From Myxacorys chilensis ATA2-1-KO14 (GTDB lineage: Bacteria; Cyanobacteriota; Cyanobacteriia; Leptolyngbyales; Leptolyngbyaceae), in the NCBI GenBank assembly GCA_019359275.1, contig JAHHHP010000007.1, positions 1 through 64,000 of the forward strand: a stretch of 64,000 nt of DNA, read 5' to 3'. Below, piece after piece: positions 34,609 to 43,848 of the stretch. Within the stretch, counting starts at the first letter, position 1. Every line of letters begins with the position of its first letter. The position numbers and the translations under genes are program-made. The notes under the pieces were generated by a model, which ran no database searches, had not been told where the DNA came from, and saw nothing but the letters and a program-made list of their open reading frames with translations.

Positions 34609-35748
34609 TTAGTCTTGCCGTGTTGAAGTCCTTTCTAGTTGGCTGTCTACGTGCTGGCGCTGCGGTATTTTAGCGACAAAGGTTGTTCCTACGCCCACTT
34701 CACTCTCAACAGTGATTTGCCCACCGTGCAAGTCCAAACATCGTTTCACCATCGTCAGCCCTAGCCCAGTGCCAGGAATTTTACCCACGTTATTCGCCCG
34801 TTGAAAGGGTTCAAATAAATGCTTTTGAGCATCAGGAGGAATTCCAATTCCGGTATCTCGAACTTGTAACATAACTTGTCCAGCGGTACAGGAGAGGTCA
34901 AAATAGACCGGGCTACTTTGAGGAGAATATTTGACTGCGTTTGAAATTAAATTCGTGAGAATGTGTCTGAGGAGCTTTTGATCCAAGCAAGCATTCTCAC
35001 AGTCACCTTGTTTATTGAACAAAATGGGGTGATTTAAACCCGTGCTGAATTGAATTTCCTCCAGTAAACCTTGACAGAACTGCTCCAAATCTAGAGGGGC
35101 TGGCTCAAACTTTAAGCTTCCGCCTTCGACGCGACCAATGGCCAATAAATCGTTCAACAATTGATCCATAGATCGGACTGATTGTTGAATCATGTATAAG
35201 AACTCGCGTCGTCGTTCTTCGGTTAGATTGTGATTTTCATGCTCAAGTAACTGAGCACAACCTAAAATAGAGGTCATCGGACCCCGGATTTCATGAGCGG
35301 CCATCGACCAAAACCGAGATTTTAGCTCGCTCAACTCTTTTTCTTTCTCTAAAGCAACGCGAATGGCAGTTTCTGATAATTGGCGGCGCAGGGCAACCTC
35401 GATCGCAACATGTAAGTCTCGCTCATCAAACGGTTTCACAATATACCCAAAGGGTTCTGTCGCTTTCGCTCGCTGTAATGTGGCTTCGTCGGCATAAGCC
35501 GTTAAATAAATAACAGGCGTATCAAAATCGGCGCGAATTTGTTCTGCAGCTTCGATGCCGTCCATTTGACCTTTTAGCCGGATATCCATTAAGACTAAAT
35601 CTGGTCTTAATTCTGCGACCTTGTTAATGGCTTCTTCTCCGGAGGCCACCGATGCAGGTACGACATACCCCAACTTCTTTAATCGCTTTTCAATATCTCG
35701 AGCAACGACTCTTTCATCCTCAACGACTAAAATTCTTTCAGTAGCCAT
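34609..35748 (-). CDS. Response regulator-histidine kinase hybrid
   Basis: A 379-aa signalling protein. An N-terminal receiver domain (ILVVEDERVVARDIEKRL, phospho-acceptor in LVLMDIRL, conserved Lys in GYIVKPFDERD) is joined to a HisKA domain (SMAAHEIRGPMTSILG, with the phosphorylated His) and an HATPase domain (NLISNAVKYSP, RDTGIGIPPDA, PGTGLGLTMV). No sensor or membrane domain, so its input is probably phosphotransfer from a partner. It starts 3 bases after the CBS-GAF kinase stop and is certainly cotranscribed with it. Confidence 0.92.
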   Translation of the reverse strand: MATERILVVEDERVVARDIEKRLKKLGYVVPASVASGEEAINKVAELRPDLVLMDIRLKGQMDGIEAAEQIRADFDTPVIYLTAYADEATLQRAKATEPFGYIVKPFDERDLHVAIEVALRRQLSETAIRVALEKEKELSELKSRFWSMAAHEIRGPMTSILGCAQLLEHENHNLTEERRREFLYMIQQSVRSMDQLLNDLLAIGRVEGGSLKFEPAPLDLEQFCQGLLEEIQFSTGLNHPILFNKQGDCENACLDQKLLRHILTNLISNAVKYSPQSSPVYFDLSCTAGQVMLQVRDTGIGIPPDAQKHLFEPFQRANNVGKIPGTGLGLTMVKRCLDLHGGQITVESEVGVGTTFVAKIPQRQHVDSQLERTSTRQD

Positions 35749-35751
35749 TTA

Positions 35752-37959
35752 TTATACCTTTCCTGTATTTTCTAATTCTAAAAATGCGATCGTAAAGGTC
35801 GTTCCTGCCCCTTCTGCCTGATCGAGTTCGATCGTGCCCTCTAGTTGCTCAGTGAAGATACAGACTAATTCTAAGCCGAGTGATTCTGTGTTACGAAAGT
35901 CTAGTTCTGGCGGAAAGCCAATCCCATTATCTCGAACAGTTAATATAAATCGATTGTCAGAAGCAGGGGAAATCTCAATAAGGATTTCATTTTCTGAGGT
36001 TGGGGATGGAAAGGCATGTTTCAGAGCATTGGAAACTAATTCATTGATAATCAGTCCACAGGGAATGGCTGTATCAATATTGAGCCGAACGCCTGCCGCT
36101 TGGGTACGTAGCCTTGCTGCCTGTGAATTCGCGGCATACGATCGGAACAAATTGTCTGCCAAGTCACGAACGTATTCATCAAAGTTAATTTTGAGTAGAT
36201 TACTCGATTGATGCAGCTTTTCGTGAATCAGTGCCATTGAACGGATCCGATTTTGGCTGTCCTTAAACAGTGTGAGGACTCTTTCATCCTTGATGTAGTC
36301 GGATTGAAGTCTCAAGACACTCGAAATCACCTGTAGATTATTCTTGACCCGGTGGTGAATCTCTTTCAGTAGGGCTTCTTTTTCTTTCAGTGATAGCTTT
36401 AGTTGCTCCTCGGTGCGCCTGCGCTCCTTAAGTTCGTTCTGGACTTGCTGATACAGTTCAGATTGTTGAATCGCGATCGCCATATGAGTGGCGAGTTGCT
36501 TTAGTAGCTCAACTTCAAATGACTGCCATCGCCTTGGTCCAGAACAGTGATAGGCACACAATAACCCCCACAAGTGTTCTCCTTGCAGAATTGGTACGAC
36601 CAAACTTGCTCGAATATCGTATATAACCAGAATGTCGATATGACACTGAGTTAACCCAGCGGTGTAAATATCTTCACAAACCTGAATCCGCCCTTCTTTA
36701 TAGGCCTGGGCATAGTTTTGTCCAAAGCACGTATCCCGAACGCTGCTGTTAAGCGCAGGTCTCCAACCGTCCTCGACCGACTCGACCACGGTCGTGCCAC
36801 TCCAGTCTGGGTGGAACTGGTAGATAATCACCCGGTCGGTCTTGAGGAATTGTCGGACTTCCTCTACAGCCGTTTGGAGGATGTGATTGAGGTTAAGGGA
36901 TTCGCGCATGTGTAGCGCCATCCCAGCTAGAATCTGGCTGCACTGCAGTTGTTCCAGCAAGCCTACCGGATTTTCTAGCAACTGCAGGTCTAACTCTGAA
37001 CGCGGGTCTTGAGTGGATTGAGATCTTGAGGTCTCAAACTGCTCGATCGATCGCTGCAGTTGTTCCACAGTGCTGTGCATCTCGTTTGGGTTCAGAGCCT
37101 CCAAAAAACTCGTTGGTGAGACCACTCCTAAAAGGTCTCCCTGGTCTCCGTACACTCCAAACCGCTGCACTTTTGTTTGCTGCATTTTCCAGTAGGCAAC
37201 TAATACCGACTCTGAGGATGCAAAGTGCAGGAATGGGGCGCTCATTACCGCTTCGGCCTGTATCTGCGATAAATCTAGCCCTAATGCCCAAAGCTGAAGA
37301 ACATGCCGCTCTAAAATCAATCCCACAGGTTGGGAGCCATTCTGCGTATCGTCTGTTGCCATTAGCACCACACACTCCACTTCACGATCAACCATGAGTT
37401 GGGCTAACTCAAGAACTGTCGTTTTTGCAGGTGCTTGAACCACTGGCGAAGAAACAATCTCTGCTAACTGCTTTGATTTCAGTAATTCATCTAGTTGTAA
37501 GACATTGCGAAGACTCGCTGGGGTAATGATGCCGAGCCATTGCTCGTGTTCATCAACCACAGGAAGATGATGAATCCGATGCTGACGCAGTTGAAATAGG
37601 GCAGTAAAAGCGTTTTGATCCTCAGATTGGGTTAAGGCAATCACAGGTTGCCGCCCACCGTCAGCAACTGTTACCGCTGTTAAATCTCGCCCTGAGACAA
37701 TTGCCCGTAGTGCGTCTCTTTCGGCAAACACCCCCAGAAGCTGTGTCCCTTCCACAATTAGAATACCACTCGCTCTTGCTTCGCTCATCAATATAGTATT
37801 GAGCGAGAGTTCCAAACCCGGAAGAACGCAACTGCTTTGCGCTTTGCTCATCATCGCGATCGCGTTGCTGAGAGACGTATCAGGAGACACAGTCAGCGGG
37901 CGTCGATCAATTGCAGGGTCTAAAGATAGGAAAGGGACTGATGAGTTTTGCGAGTGCAT
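35752..37959 (-). CDS. CBS- and GAF-domain sensor histidine kinase (HisKA_2 type)
   Basis: A 735-aa soluble sensor kinase. Residues 15-300 contain two CBS pairs (for example QLRQHRIHHLPVVDEHEQWL), which usually bind adenine nucleotides. A phytochrome-like GAF domain spans about 350-510 (TDRVIIYQFHPDWSGTTVVE, then RASLVVPILQGEHLWGLL). It has Cys residues near the usual bilin site (DTCFGQNYA, TQCHIDILVIYDIRASL), but I cannot show that it binds a chromophore. The kinase core begins at KEIHHRVKNNLQVISSVLRL, followed by INELVSNALKHAF and DNGIGFP. First gene of a two-gene unit. Confidence 0.9.
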   Translation of the reverse strand: MHSQNSSVPFLSLDPAIDRRPLTVSPDTSLSNAIAMMSKAQSSCVLPGLELSLNTILMSEARASGILIVEGTQLLGVFAERDALRAIVSGRDLTAVTVADGGRQPVIALTQSEDQNAFTALFQLRQHRIHHLPVVDEHEQWLGIITPASLRNVLQLDELLKSKQLAEIVSSPVVQAPAKTTVLELAQLMVDREVECVVLMATDDTQNGSQPVGLILERHVLQLWALGLDLSQIQAEAVMSAPFLHFASSESVLVAYWKMQQTKVQRFGVYGDQGDLLGVVSPTSFLEALNPNEMHSTVEQLQRSIEQFETSRSQSTQDPRSELDLQLLENPVGLLEQLQCSQILAGMALHMRESLNLNHILQTAVEEVRQFLKTDRVIIYQFHPDWSGTTVVESVEDGWRPALNSSVRDTCFGQNYAQAYKEGRIQVCEDIYTAGLTQCHIDILVIYDIRASLVVPILQGEHLWGLLCAYHCSGPRRWQSFEVELLKQLATHMAIAIQQSELYQQVQNELKERRRTEEQLKLSLKEKEALLKEIHHRVKNNLQVISSVLRLQSDYIKDERVLTLFKDSQNRIRSMALIHEKLHQSSNLLKINFDEYVRDLADNLFRSYAANSQAARLRTQAAGVRLNIDTAIPCGLIINELVSNALKHAFPSPTSENEILIEISPASDNRFILTVRDNGIGFPPELDFRNTESLGLELVCIFTEQLEGTIELDQAEGAGTTFTIAFLELENTGKV

Positions 37960-38531
37960 GGAGGCGGTAATTTTTTAGCAGCAGGACTCTATCGAGAGGC
38001 TTGTCGTTTAGCCGAGCACAATGGAGGTAAATCAACTGGAGGTTAATCAACTCAAGACGATTGATGTAACTTTTATATAAACCATATGCACTGAGTTGAG
38101 AATATTTCTCTTGATAGAGCTTTGGCCTCCTGGGTGGCTTAAGCAAGGAGTCGTTTTGCTGTTTAAGTCCTTCAAAATTCCAACGTTTCAGTTCAAGATT
38201 TTTTTGATCCAGTAGAAGCTGTTGAAAGAAGTTCAGATCCTCCTAATCTTCAAAGGGTGATATCTCAATCTTGCACCAGTTCACCAAAACTTGGGAAGAG
38301 CCAAAATAATTTGAGTCGCAGCAACTCTCAATCTCGTGCATCCCGCGTGAGGATCAGCGACAAAAAGCACGGAACTCAACACTCAAACTCAGCACTTCAA
38401 AGAAACGTGAACTTTATTTATTGACAAGCCCCAAGCTTTACAACGGCTTCATAAAGGGTTGATTCAGGGTATGTGATGATCAGTGACAACTTCAAATCGG
38501 TTGCTCTACCCATTACTTTTCTCAAAATTTT
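37960..38531. other. Intergenic region without a recognised gene
   Basis: About 570 bases between the divergent kinase and glycosyltransferase genes. A minus-strand frame overlaps the kinase start but has no protein-like features. I see no repeat or strong hairpin. Both promoters should lie here. Confidence 0.4.
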
Positions 38532-39824
38532 ATGAAAATTGCTCTGGTCAATCAGCCTATTTGCCAAGTCTTACCACCGGGCTTATCGTCGGTTGGGGCG
38601 TGCAGCTATGGATTAGCGGCTTCTCTAGCGCAGCATCCTGAGAACCAAGTGTTTATTTATGCTCGGCAGCAAACCGTCAATCGGCAGCTTTATCCAGACG
38701 TAGAGAATAATTACGTCGATCGCAACATTCACTTTCGATTCTTGCCTTCGCCAAAATCTGATCAAATTCTCAGTAAGGCAGCACGCGGATTTTATCAGTA
38801 CGTTCCATTCGCACCGATCTTTAATCGCGGCATGAAGCCTGCCCCCTCACAGGCAAACTGGCGATATCCAGGCTATTCTCGTCGCGTTGCGCAAGATATT
38901 GGTCAATTTGATTTTGATATTATTCACATTCAGCATAGTTCGCAATTTTTGCCAGCAGTGCGGGAATTTAGCCCAAAAGCAAAAATCATTCTTCAGCTTC
39001 ATGCCGCGCTTCATCCGCAATCTGATACCACAATGCTGGCAAATCGTCTGCAATATGCTGATCAAATCGTGGCAGTGGGCAATCATGTGGTTGACAAGGT
39101 GCGACAACGGTTTCCTCAGTTCGTCGATCGCACAGCAACCTTGTACAACGGCTTTGATGCCAAGTATTTCATACAGGAAAAACAATACAAAAGTGATCCT
39201 CAATCCGTTAAGCGCGTCATGTTTGTAGGCCGCGTGACGCCGGAAAAAGGCGTTCACTGTCTGGTTCAAGCGTTTAACTCCGTTGCAGAACGCTATCCGA
39301 ATGTGGAACTACTCGTGTATGGCGGAATGGGCGTCGGCTTACTCGAAGAAAGTTTTCCAATGAACGATCAAGCACTGCTGCAATCGATGCGTTCATGGTA
39401 CAAAAATTACATTCAACAGCTTCAAGACCTGCTTGACCCTAAGATTGCACCTCAGGTGAAATTTTTAGGTTCTGTGCCTTACACCGAGCTGATGCAGCAG
39501 TATTATGCAGCCGATGTCTTTGTGTTTCCGCCGATTTGGGAAGAACCATTTGGGTTGCCGCCGATCGAAGCAATGGCAGCCGGAACGCCTGCGGTTGGAA
39601 CACGCCTTGGGGGCGTCATGGAAACGATCGTGCATGGTGAAACCGGATTGCTGGTTGAGCCGAATAATCCAGCAGCGTTGGCAGATGCGATCGTACAGTT
39701 GTTGGAAAACGATTCCTTGCGCGAATCGATGGGACGCGCTGCGCGGCGGCATGTGTTCCATCACTTCACTTGGGATCGCATTGCCGATCGAGCGATGAGC
39801 TTATACAACGGGCTTTTGGGCTAA
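38532..39824 (+). CDS. Glycosyltransferase family 4
   Basis: A 430-aa GT-B glycosyltransferase. The donor-binding C-terminal half has FVGRVTPEKGVHCLVQAF and the GT4 signature EEPFGLPPIEAMAAGTPAV, with its two conserved Glu residues. The N-terminal half has GLSSVGACSYGLAASLAQHP. No signal peptide, so it works at the cytoplasmic face, transferring a nucleotide-sugar to an unknown acceptor, perhaps for exopolysaccharide or a glycolipid. No neighbours of a polysaccharide cluster. Confidence 0.87.
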   Translation: MKIALVNQPICQVLPPGLSSVGACSYGLAASLAQHPENQVFIYARQQTVNRQLYPDVENNYVDRNIHFRFLPSPKSDQILSKAARGFYQYVPFAPIFNRGMKPAPSQANWRYPGYSRRVAQDIGQFDFDIIHIQHSSQFLPAVREFSPKAKIILQLHAALHPQSDTTMLANRLQYADQIVAVGNHVVDKVRQRFPQFVDRTATLYNGFDAKYFIQEKQYKSDPQSVKRVMFVGRVTPEKGVHCLVQAFNSVAERYPNVELLVYGGMGVGLLEESFPMNDQALLQSMRSWYKNYIQQLQDLLDPKIAPQVKFLGSVPYTELMQQYYAADVFVFPPIWEEPFGLPPIEAMAAGTPAVGTRLGGVMETIVHGETGLLVEPNNPAALADAIVQLLENDSLRESMGRAARRHVFHHFTWDRIADRAMSLYNGLLG

Positions 39825-39843
39825 TTCAATCCCTGATTCAGTA

Positions 39844-39925
39844 TGCGGATGAAAGGACTTGAACCTTCACTTCTTGCGAAACCAGAACCTAAATCTGGCG
39901 CGTCTACCAATTCCGCCACATCCGC
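39844..39925 (-). tRNA. tRNA-Leu (anticodon UAG)
   Basis: On the minus strand the sequence folds into a full class II tRNA. Acceptor arms are GCGGATG and CATCCGC with discriminator A, the D-arm contains TGGCGGAATTGGTAGACGC, the anticodon stem-loop is CCAGA-TTTAGGT-TCTGG, a long variable arm follows, and the T-arm is GGTTCAAGTCC. The anticodon TAG decodes CUA. The CCA end is not encoded. Confidence 0.96.
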
Positions 39926-40022
39926 GCATGACATCCATCATATCAGGGTAGGGGAAATTGGGAACAAAACTGAGGCAAAAAAGCAAACTCTGTTCGCCCC
40001 AATTCCCATATTCCAACTCCTT

Positions 40023-40355
40023 CTAACCCAAGCTGCCCAAACTGAGTGGAATCAAATTGCCTTCGATCGTGAATCCCAGTAGCATTTCTTCGCCGGATTG
40101 AATCGGCGTTCCTGTAATAGCGCAGCGCTCGTCTTGCTGAGCGATCGCTTCAATCGTGGCTCGAATATCATTGGCAGACAGTTGCGGCGTAAAGTCGCCT
40201 GATCGCTGATGCACGTACTTCCACAAAATATCTCGAATCAACGCTTGATATCCTTGACTGCCAGAGAGCGTCTTGAGTTGTTCTTTTAAGTCTTTTTCCA
40301 AGCGGATGCTGGTGACTTCCATTTCGGTGGTGCTGGTGCGAGTTAAGGTAGGCAT
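40023..40355 (-). CDS. Ribbon-helix-helix-like protein, probable small DNA-binding regulator
   Basis: A 110-aa protein whose N-terminal part (MEVTSIRLEKDLKEQLKTLS) matches the ribbon-helix-helix pattern: a short strand, then helices (YQALIRDILWKYV). The C-terminal half is unrecognised. ATG 40355 is chosen because AGGAG lies 8 bases upstream. Three 18-bp direct repeats lie just behind a probable promoter of this gene, consistent with self-regulation. Confidence 0.68.
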   Translation of the reverse strand: MPTLTRTSTTEMEVTSIRLEKDLKEQLKTLSGSQGYQALIRDILWKYVHQRSGDFTPQLSANDIRATIEAIAQQDERCAITGTPIQSGEEMLLGFTIEGNLIPLSLGSLG

Positions 40356-40384
40356 TGCTTCGTCTCCTAAGGTAAGTGTGGACA

Positions 40385-40420
40385 GGATATAATACAAGTG
40401 TAGTACGCGATTCGTAGACT
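40385..40420 (-). promoter_or_regulatory. Possible promoter of the RHH gene
   Basis: On the minus strand a TGTATTATAT stretch (a -10 hexamer like TATTAT) lies about 35 bases before the start codon, directly downstream of the 18-bp repeats. The -35 region is weak. Confidence 0.3.
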
Positions 40421-40436
40421 GTACTCGATTTCTGAA

Positions 40437-40490
40437 AGTTCTTTGTCAAGCTACAGTTCTTTGTCGAACTACAGTTCTTTGTCAAACTGT
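40437..40490 (-). repeat. Three 18-bp direct repeats upstream of the RHH gene
   Basis: On the plus strand AGTTCTTTGTCAAGCTAC, AGTTCTTTGTCGAACTAC and AGTTCTTTGTCAAACTGT follow without spacers, and part of a fourth unit (CAAACTACAGT) ends near 40502. RHH proteins typically bind such direct repeats as adjacent dimers. Confidence 0.8.
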
Positions 40491-40542
40491 CAAACTACAG
40501 TAGAAACGACGTGAGGGCGGTGAAAATCGGAGACGACATTTA

Positions 40543-41883
40543 TCACAAGAGAATTTGGGAATGATTTAGAGCATTCATTACCACTTGCTGTAATTGCCCT
40601 TGATTCATTTTGCCTTGAGCATTTCTAGGAAGTTGTTTAACTGCAATCCAGTGCTTTGGATATTTATAACGACTCAATTTTCCATCTAGTCTCTGCTGAA
40701 CTTGACTAGAAGAAACCTTAAACTGAGGAACATAGACAGCTACGATCGCTTGTCCCCAGGTGTGATCGCGAATTCCCAAAACCGCTATATCTTTTACTAA
40801 CTCTGTTGATCGAATCGCAGATTCTACTTCTGATGGAAATACGTTCTCACCACCCGTAATAATTTTGTTGCTCTCTCGTCCAAAGATGTGTAAAAATCCT
40901 TGCTTATCGATGTAGCCTAAGTCATCTGGCTGGTAATCTGAGCGTTGATCAAAATTTGGATAATAGCCCAACATTAAGGACTGAGACTGAATGGAAATTT
41001 TATGGTTCAGAATTTCGATTTGAGCATGAGGAAGCACGCGCCCACAGCCACTTTGATCATTTAAGAAATCTGTTGGCTTGAGCGTTGCAATTTGAGACGC
41101 CGTTTCGGTCATGCCATAGGTCGGGGCAAGGGGAAGACGAAGCGATCGCGCCTCTTCTAACAGGGCATCCCAAGCAGGCGCACCGCCCAATAAAATCGCT
41201 CGAAATTGGCACAACCAAGATGCCGAAGAAGGTAAAAGGCGCTGAAGTTGTGTCGGCACAAGCGAGAGAAAAAAGCCTTCAGCCTCAAGCCGCTGTCTTG
41301 CTTCAACCGCTTTCCAAGGCAAAATGATCAGCTTGCCGTTCGAGAGCAGCGATCGCATCACTTGCATCAATCCGCTCACATGATAGAGCGGCAATAGACA
41401 AAATGAATGAACAGCATCACAGCCGAAATAATTTTGAAATCCTTGCACCGAAGCGCTCAAGGTTTCCCAAGTATGCATCGCAAACCGAATATTTCCCGAT
41501 GTTCCACCCGTTGCAATCATAATTAGCGTCGAATGTTCATCCGCTCCATCCGCTCCTTGCGAAGCGTTGAAGGCGTTTGTTGCATAATCTGTTGTCACCT
41601 TGCCCCAAATTACAGTAGGGTTCGCCAACTGGAATACCTGCTGCCATTCAGAGCTGCCCCAATTTGGATTGCAGAGAAACACACGACAGGGAACGGAGCA
41701 AGCTGCCACAAATCCTGCTAGAAAGTGGAGCGGATCGGATTCAGCCAGAAAAATTGTTGGAGTTGAATAGCGACGCAGTTCCTGATACCGTTGCTGGGCT
41801 AATTGTAGTAATGCTTCAGCATCGTAACCAATCAGCCACGACTGTTTAGCCCAGTGTTCAAGCAGCGTTAGAGGCGTTGCCAT
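40543..41883 (-). CDS. menE: o-Succinylbenzoate-CoA ligase MenE
   Basis: A 446-aa acyl-CoA synthetase of the ANL superfamily that activates o-succinylbenzoate in phylloquinone synthesis. The AMP-binding loop IMIATGGTSGNIRFAMHTW, the ATP-contact segment LAPTYGMTETASQIATL, the DDLGYIDKQGFLHIFGRESN hinge and the C-terminal LPRNAQGKMNQGQL with the catalytic Lys are all present. Its start overlaps the menC 3' end by 16 bases. Third gene in the menA-menC-menE operon. Confidence 0.92.
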   Translation of the reverse strand: MATPLTLLEHWAKQSWLIGYDAEALLQLAQQRYQELRRYSTPTIFLAESDPLHFLAGFVAACSVPCRVFLCNPNWGSSEWQQVFQLANPTVIWGKVTTDYATNAFNASQGADGADEHSTLIMIATGGTSGNIRFAMHTWETLSASVQGFQNYFGCDAVHSFCLLPLYHVSGLMQVMRSLLSNGKLIILPWKAVEARQRLEAEGFFLSLVPTQLQRLLPSSASWLCQFRAILLGGAPAWDALLEEARSLRLPLAPTYGMTETASQIATLKPTDFLNDQSGCGRVLPHAQIEILNHKISIQSQSLMLGYYPNFDQRSDYQPDDLGYIDKQGFLHIFGRESNKIITGGENVFPSEVESAIRSTELVKDIAVLGIRDHTWGQAIVAVYVPQFKVSSSQVQQRLDGKLSRYKYPKHWIAVKQLPRNAQGKMNQGQLQQVVMNALNHSQILL

Positions 41884-42812
41884 AATTCCTCAAAGTCTTC
41901 CATCATCAACTCGTTAAACCAGTGCGTTATGCCATAGCCAGCGGCCCGATGGGATAATTCTGATGCAAGTTTTAAGCCCACATAACGTGCGATCGCGGTT
42001 TCAAACACCGAAGAAAACACAGCATCAATCTTATGATGTTGACAAAACTGACGTAGCCGCGACGGAAATCCTGCGATCGCGGCTTTAATCACAAAAATTC
42101 CTCGCCACCCATTTTCATAACAAGTTTGCAATTGCTCAAACGTTGCTACTGATTCATCTAGCGCGATCGCAGTTATATGTTGGGAACTCAGCGCTAACAT
42201 TGTTTCAAACTGATGAATCGGAAGCGGCTGTTCTATAAACTCGATGATGTGGTGATCTGTCAGAGCTTTGTTCAACAAATCGCATCGGTCTAACCACTGC
42301 TGCGTTTCGATTAGGTTGAGTCCTGCATTGGCATCGAGTCTCAACTTAGCAGTGTCAGGAATTAATTCTACTAATCGTTCTAGCGTTTGCAGTTCATCTG
42401 CGATCGCGTTTACTCCAATCTTCCATTTGAAGGTGCGATAGCCCTGCTGCCAAAGGTCTTGCCAAGCGGAACAAGCCTGTTCTCCTGTCGGTAGCAACGC
42501 GCTCAGACTCTGCTCCATGCTTTGAATCGATCGAGGTTGGGCACTCTCAAACCCAAACTGACACGCAGGCAAATCATTGGGAATCGCACGAATGAGCGCA
42601 TCATCGATCGCTGTAGGCAAGGATTGGCAGAATGCGATCGCGGTTTCAAACGTCTCTGAACCAAACCACTCCAACGGTGCAATCTCTCCAAATCTAACGA
42701 TTTGATCGTCGCTCAGCCGCAAAATGATGCCCTTGCGGACGTGCCAAACTCCATGACTAGTCAGCAGAGGGGGATGGAACGCGCGGCAATAGGGCCGAAA
42801 TTCAAACCGCAT
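41868..42812 (-). CDS. menC: o-Succinylbenzoate synthase MenC
   Basis: A 314-aa enolase-superfamily enzyme that dehydrates SHCHC to o-succinylbenzoate. Catalytic and metal-binding parts are visible: the Lys pair in FKWKIGV, Asp in LRLDANAGLN, Glu in IEFIEQPLP, Asp/Glu in IALDESVAT and Lys in FVIKAAI. ATG 42812 shares its A with the menA stop (TAATG overlap), so translation is coupled. A longer upstream frame would run into menA and is rejected. Confidence 0.92.
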   Translation of the reverse strand: MRFEFRPYCRAFHPPLLTSHGVWHVRKGIILRLSDDQIVRFGEIAPLEWFGSETFETAIAFCQSLPTAIDDALIRAIPNDLPACQFGFESAQPRSIQSMEQSLSALLPTGEQACSAWQDLWQQGYRTFKWKIGVNAIADELQTLERLVELIPDTAKLRLDANAGLNLIETQQWLDRCDLLNKALTDHHIIEFIEQPLPIHQFETMLALSSQHITAIALDESVATFEQLQTCYENGWRGIFVIKAAIAGFPSRLRQFCQHHKIDAVFSSVFETAIARYVGLKLASELSHRAAGYGITHWFNELMMEDFEELWQRL

Positions 42813-43717
42813 TACACCCACGGTAAAAAGAAGCCTAATCCCAATAGCAATCCACTCCAAAAATGCAGTTCAACAGCAATTAACCGACAAAAAGTAAGCT
42901 TATGGGGTTGATCATACTGCGTTCCAATCACGTGACAAAGCCGCTTTGCAACAGGCAAACTCAACATCGACAACAACGCCCAAAACGGAAAGACTTTTAG
43001 AATCACAAACAAAACCGTAAGCGCATAAATGCTGCTGCAAATCCACGGGAGCAACGCCGCTGCTCGTTTACTTCCCAGCCTGACAACAGGAGATTTTTTG
43101 TTGGTCGCCGCATCATCTTTAACTTGGTTGAAATGCGAACAAAATAGAATCAAACTAGTCGCAATACCCACCACGATCGAGGCAACAAGATTTGTATTCG
43201 ACCAAGCTTTTGTTTGGCTGTAATAGGCAGCAGAAAAGGCTAATGGACCAAATGCCACAAAACACAAGGGTTCGCCAAGCCCCTTGTAACTGAGGCGGAA
43301 AGGAGGCCCTTGATAGACATAACCAATTCCACAACAGAGCAGAATTAAGCCAATTACGGTGAAATCCTTTTGTTGAAGTGCGATCGCGCTAATGCCTGCT
43401 AATCCCAACGCTAAACAAAAATTGCTAACCCAAAAGATCAGCGATTTATTCCCCGTCATATTCACAAGCGAATTGGCTTTATTGACATCAACTCCCGTTT
43501 CAGAGTCAAAAACGTCATTGCTAAAGTTTTCCCAAGCCAAAATTAAGATCGCTGAGAGCAGAAACGTGAAGAAGATTGGAAAATTGAATGCTTTTGTTTC
43601 AGCAAATGCAACAGCAGAACCAACCCAAATGGGCATGACAGCAACGCTGTACATGGGTGGCTTAATCGCGGCATACCAGAGTTTTCGATTTACACGCTCG
43701 ATCGTCCTCGTGGTCAT
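42812..43717 (-). CDS. menA: 1,4-Dihydroxy-2-naphthoate phytyl/prenyltransferase MenA
   Basis: A 301-aa UbiA-family membrane enzyme that attaches the phytyl chain in phylloquinone (vitamin K1, the PSI cofactor) synthesis. It has about eight membrane helices. The two Asp-rich Mg-diphosphate motifs are ENFSNDVFDSETGVD and HFNQVKDDAATNKKS. ATG 43717 is chosen because AGGAG lies 8 bases upstream. It is the first gene of the operon, coupled to menC through a TAATG overlap. Confidence 0.92.
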   Translation of the reverse strand: MTTRTIERVNRKLWYAAIKPPMYSVAVMPIWVGSAVAFAETKAFNFPIFFTFLLSAILILAWENFSNDVFDSETGVDVNKANSLVNMTGNKSLIFWVSNFCLALGLAGISAIALQQKDFTVIGLILLCCGIGYVYQGPPFRLSYKGLGEPLCFVAFGPLAFSAAYYSQTKAWSNTNLVASIVVGIATSLILFCSHFNQVKDDAATNKKSPVVRLGSKRAAALLPWICSSIYALTVLFVILKVFPFWALLSMLSLPVAKRLCHVIGTQYDQPHKLTFCRLIAVELHFWSGLLLGLGFFLPWV

Positions 43718-43848
43718 TCGCACTACTCCTATTATCCTCAAACGCTAGTCAAATATCCTTTCCAGTCTCCCACTCAGGTTTGAGAAATCTTCTGATCGGT
43801 TATAGAAACGTTACAGTATTGGGCTAGGTAGCTCTAGATGTTGCAACT

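Noticed and set aside
37907..38146. 79-codon minus-strand frame before the CBS-GAF kinase
   Set aside because: It overlaps the kinase start in another frame and the peptide has no protein-like features.
39843..40082. Plus-strand frame over tRNA-Leu
   Set aside because: It reads through the antisense of a clear tRNA gene.
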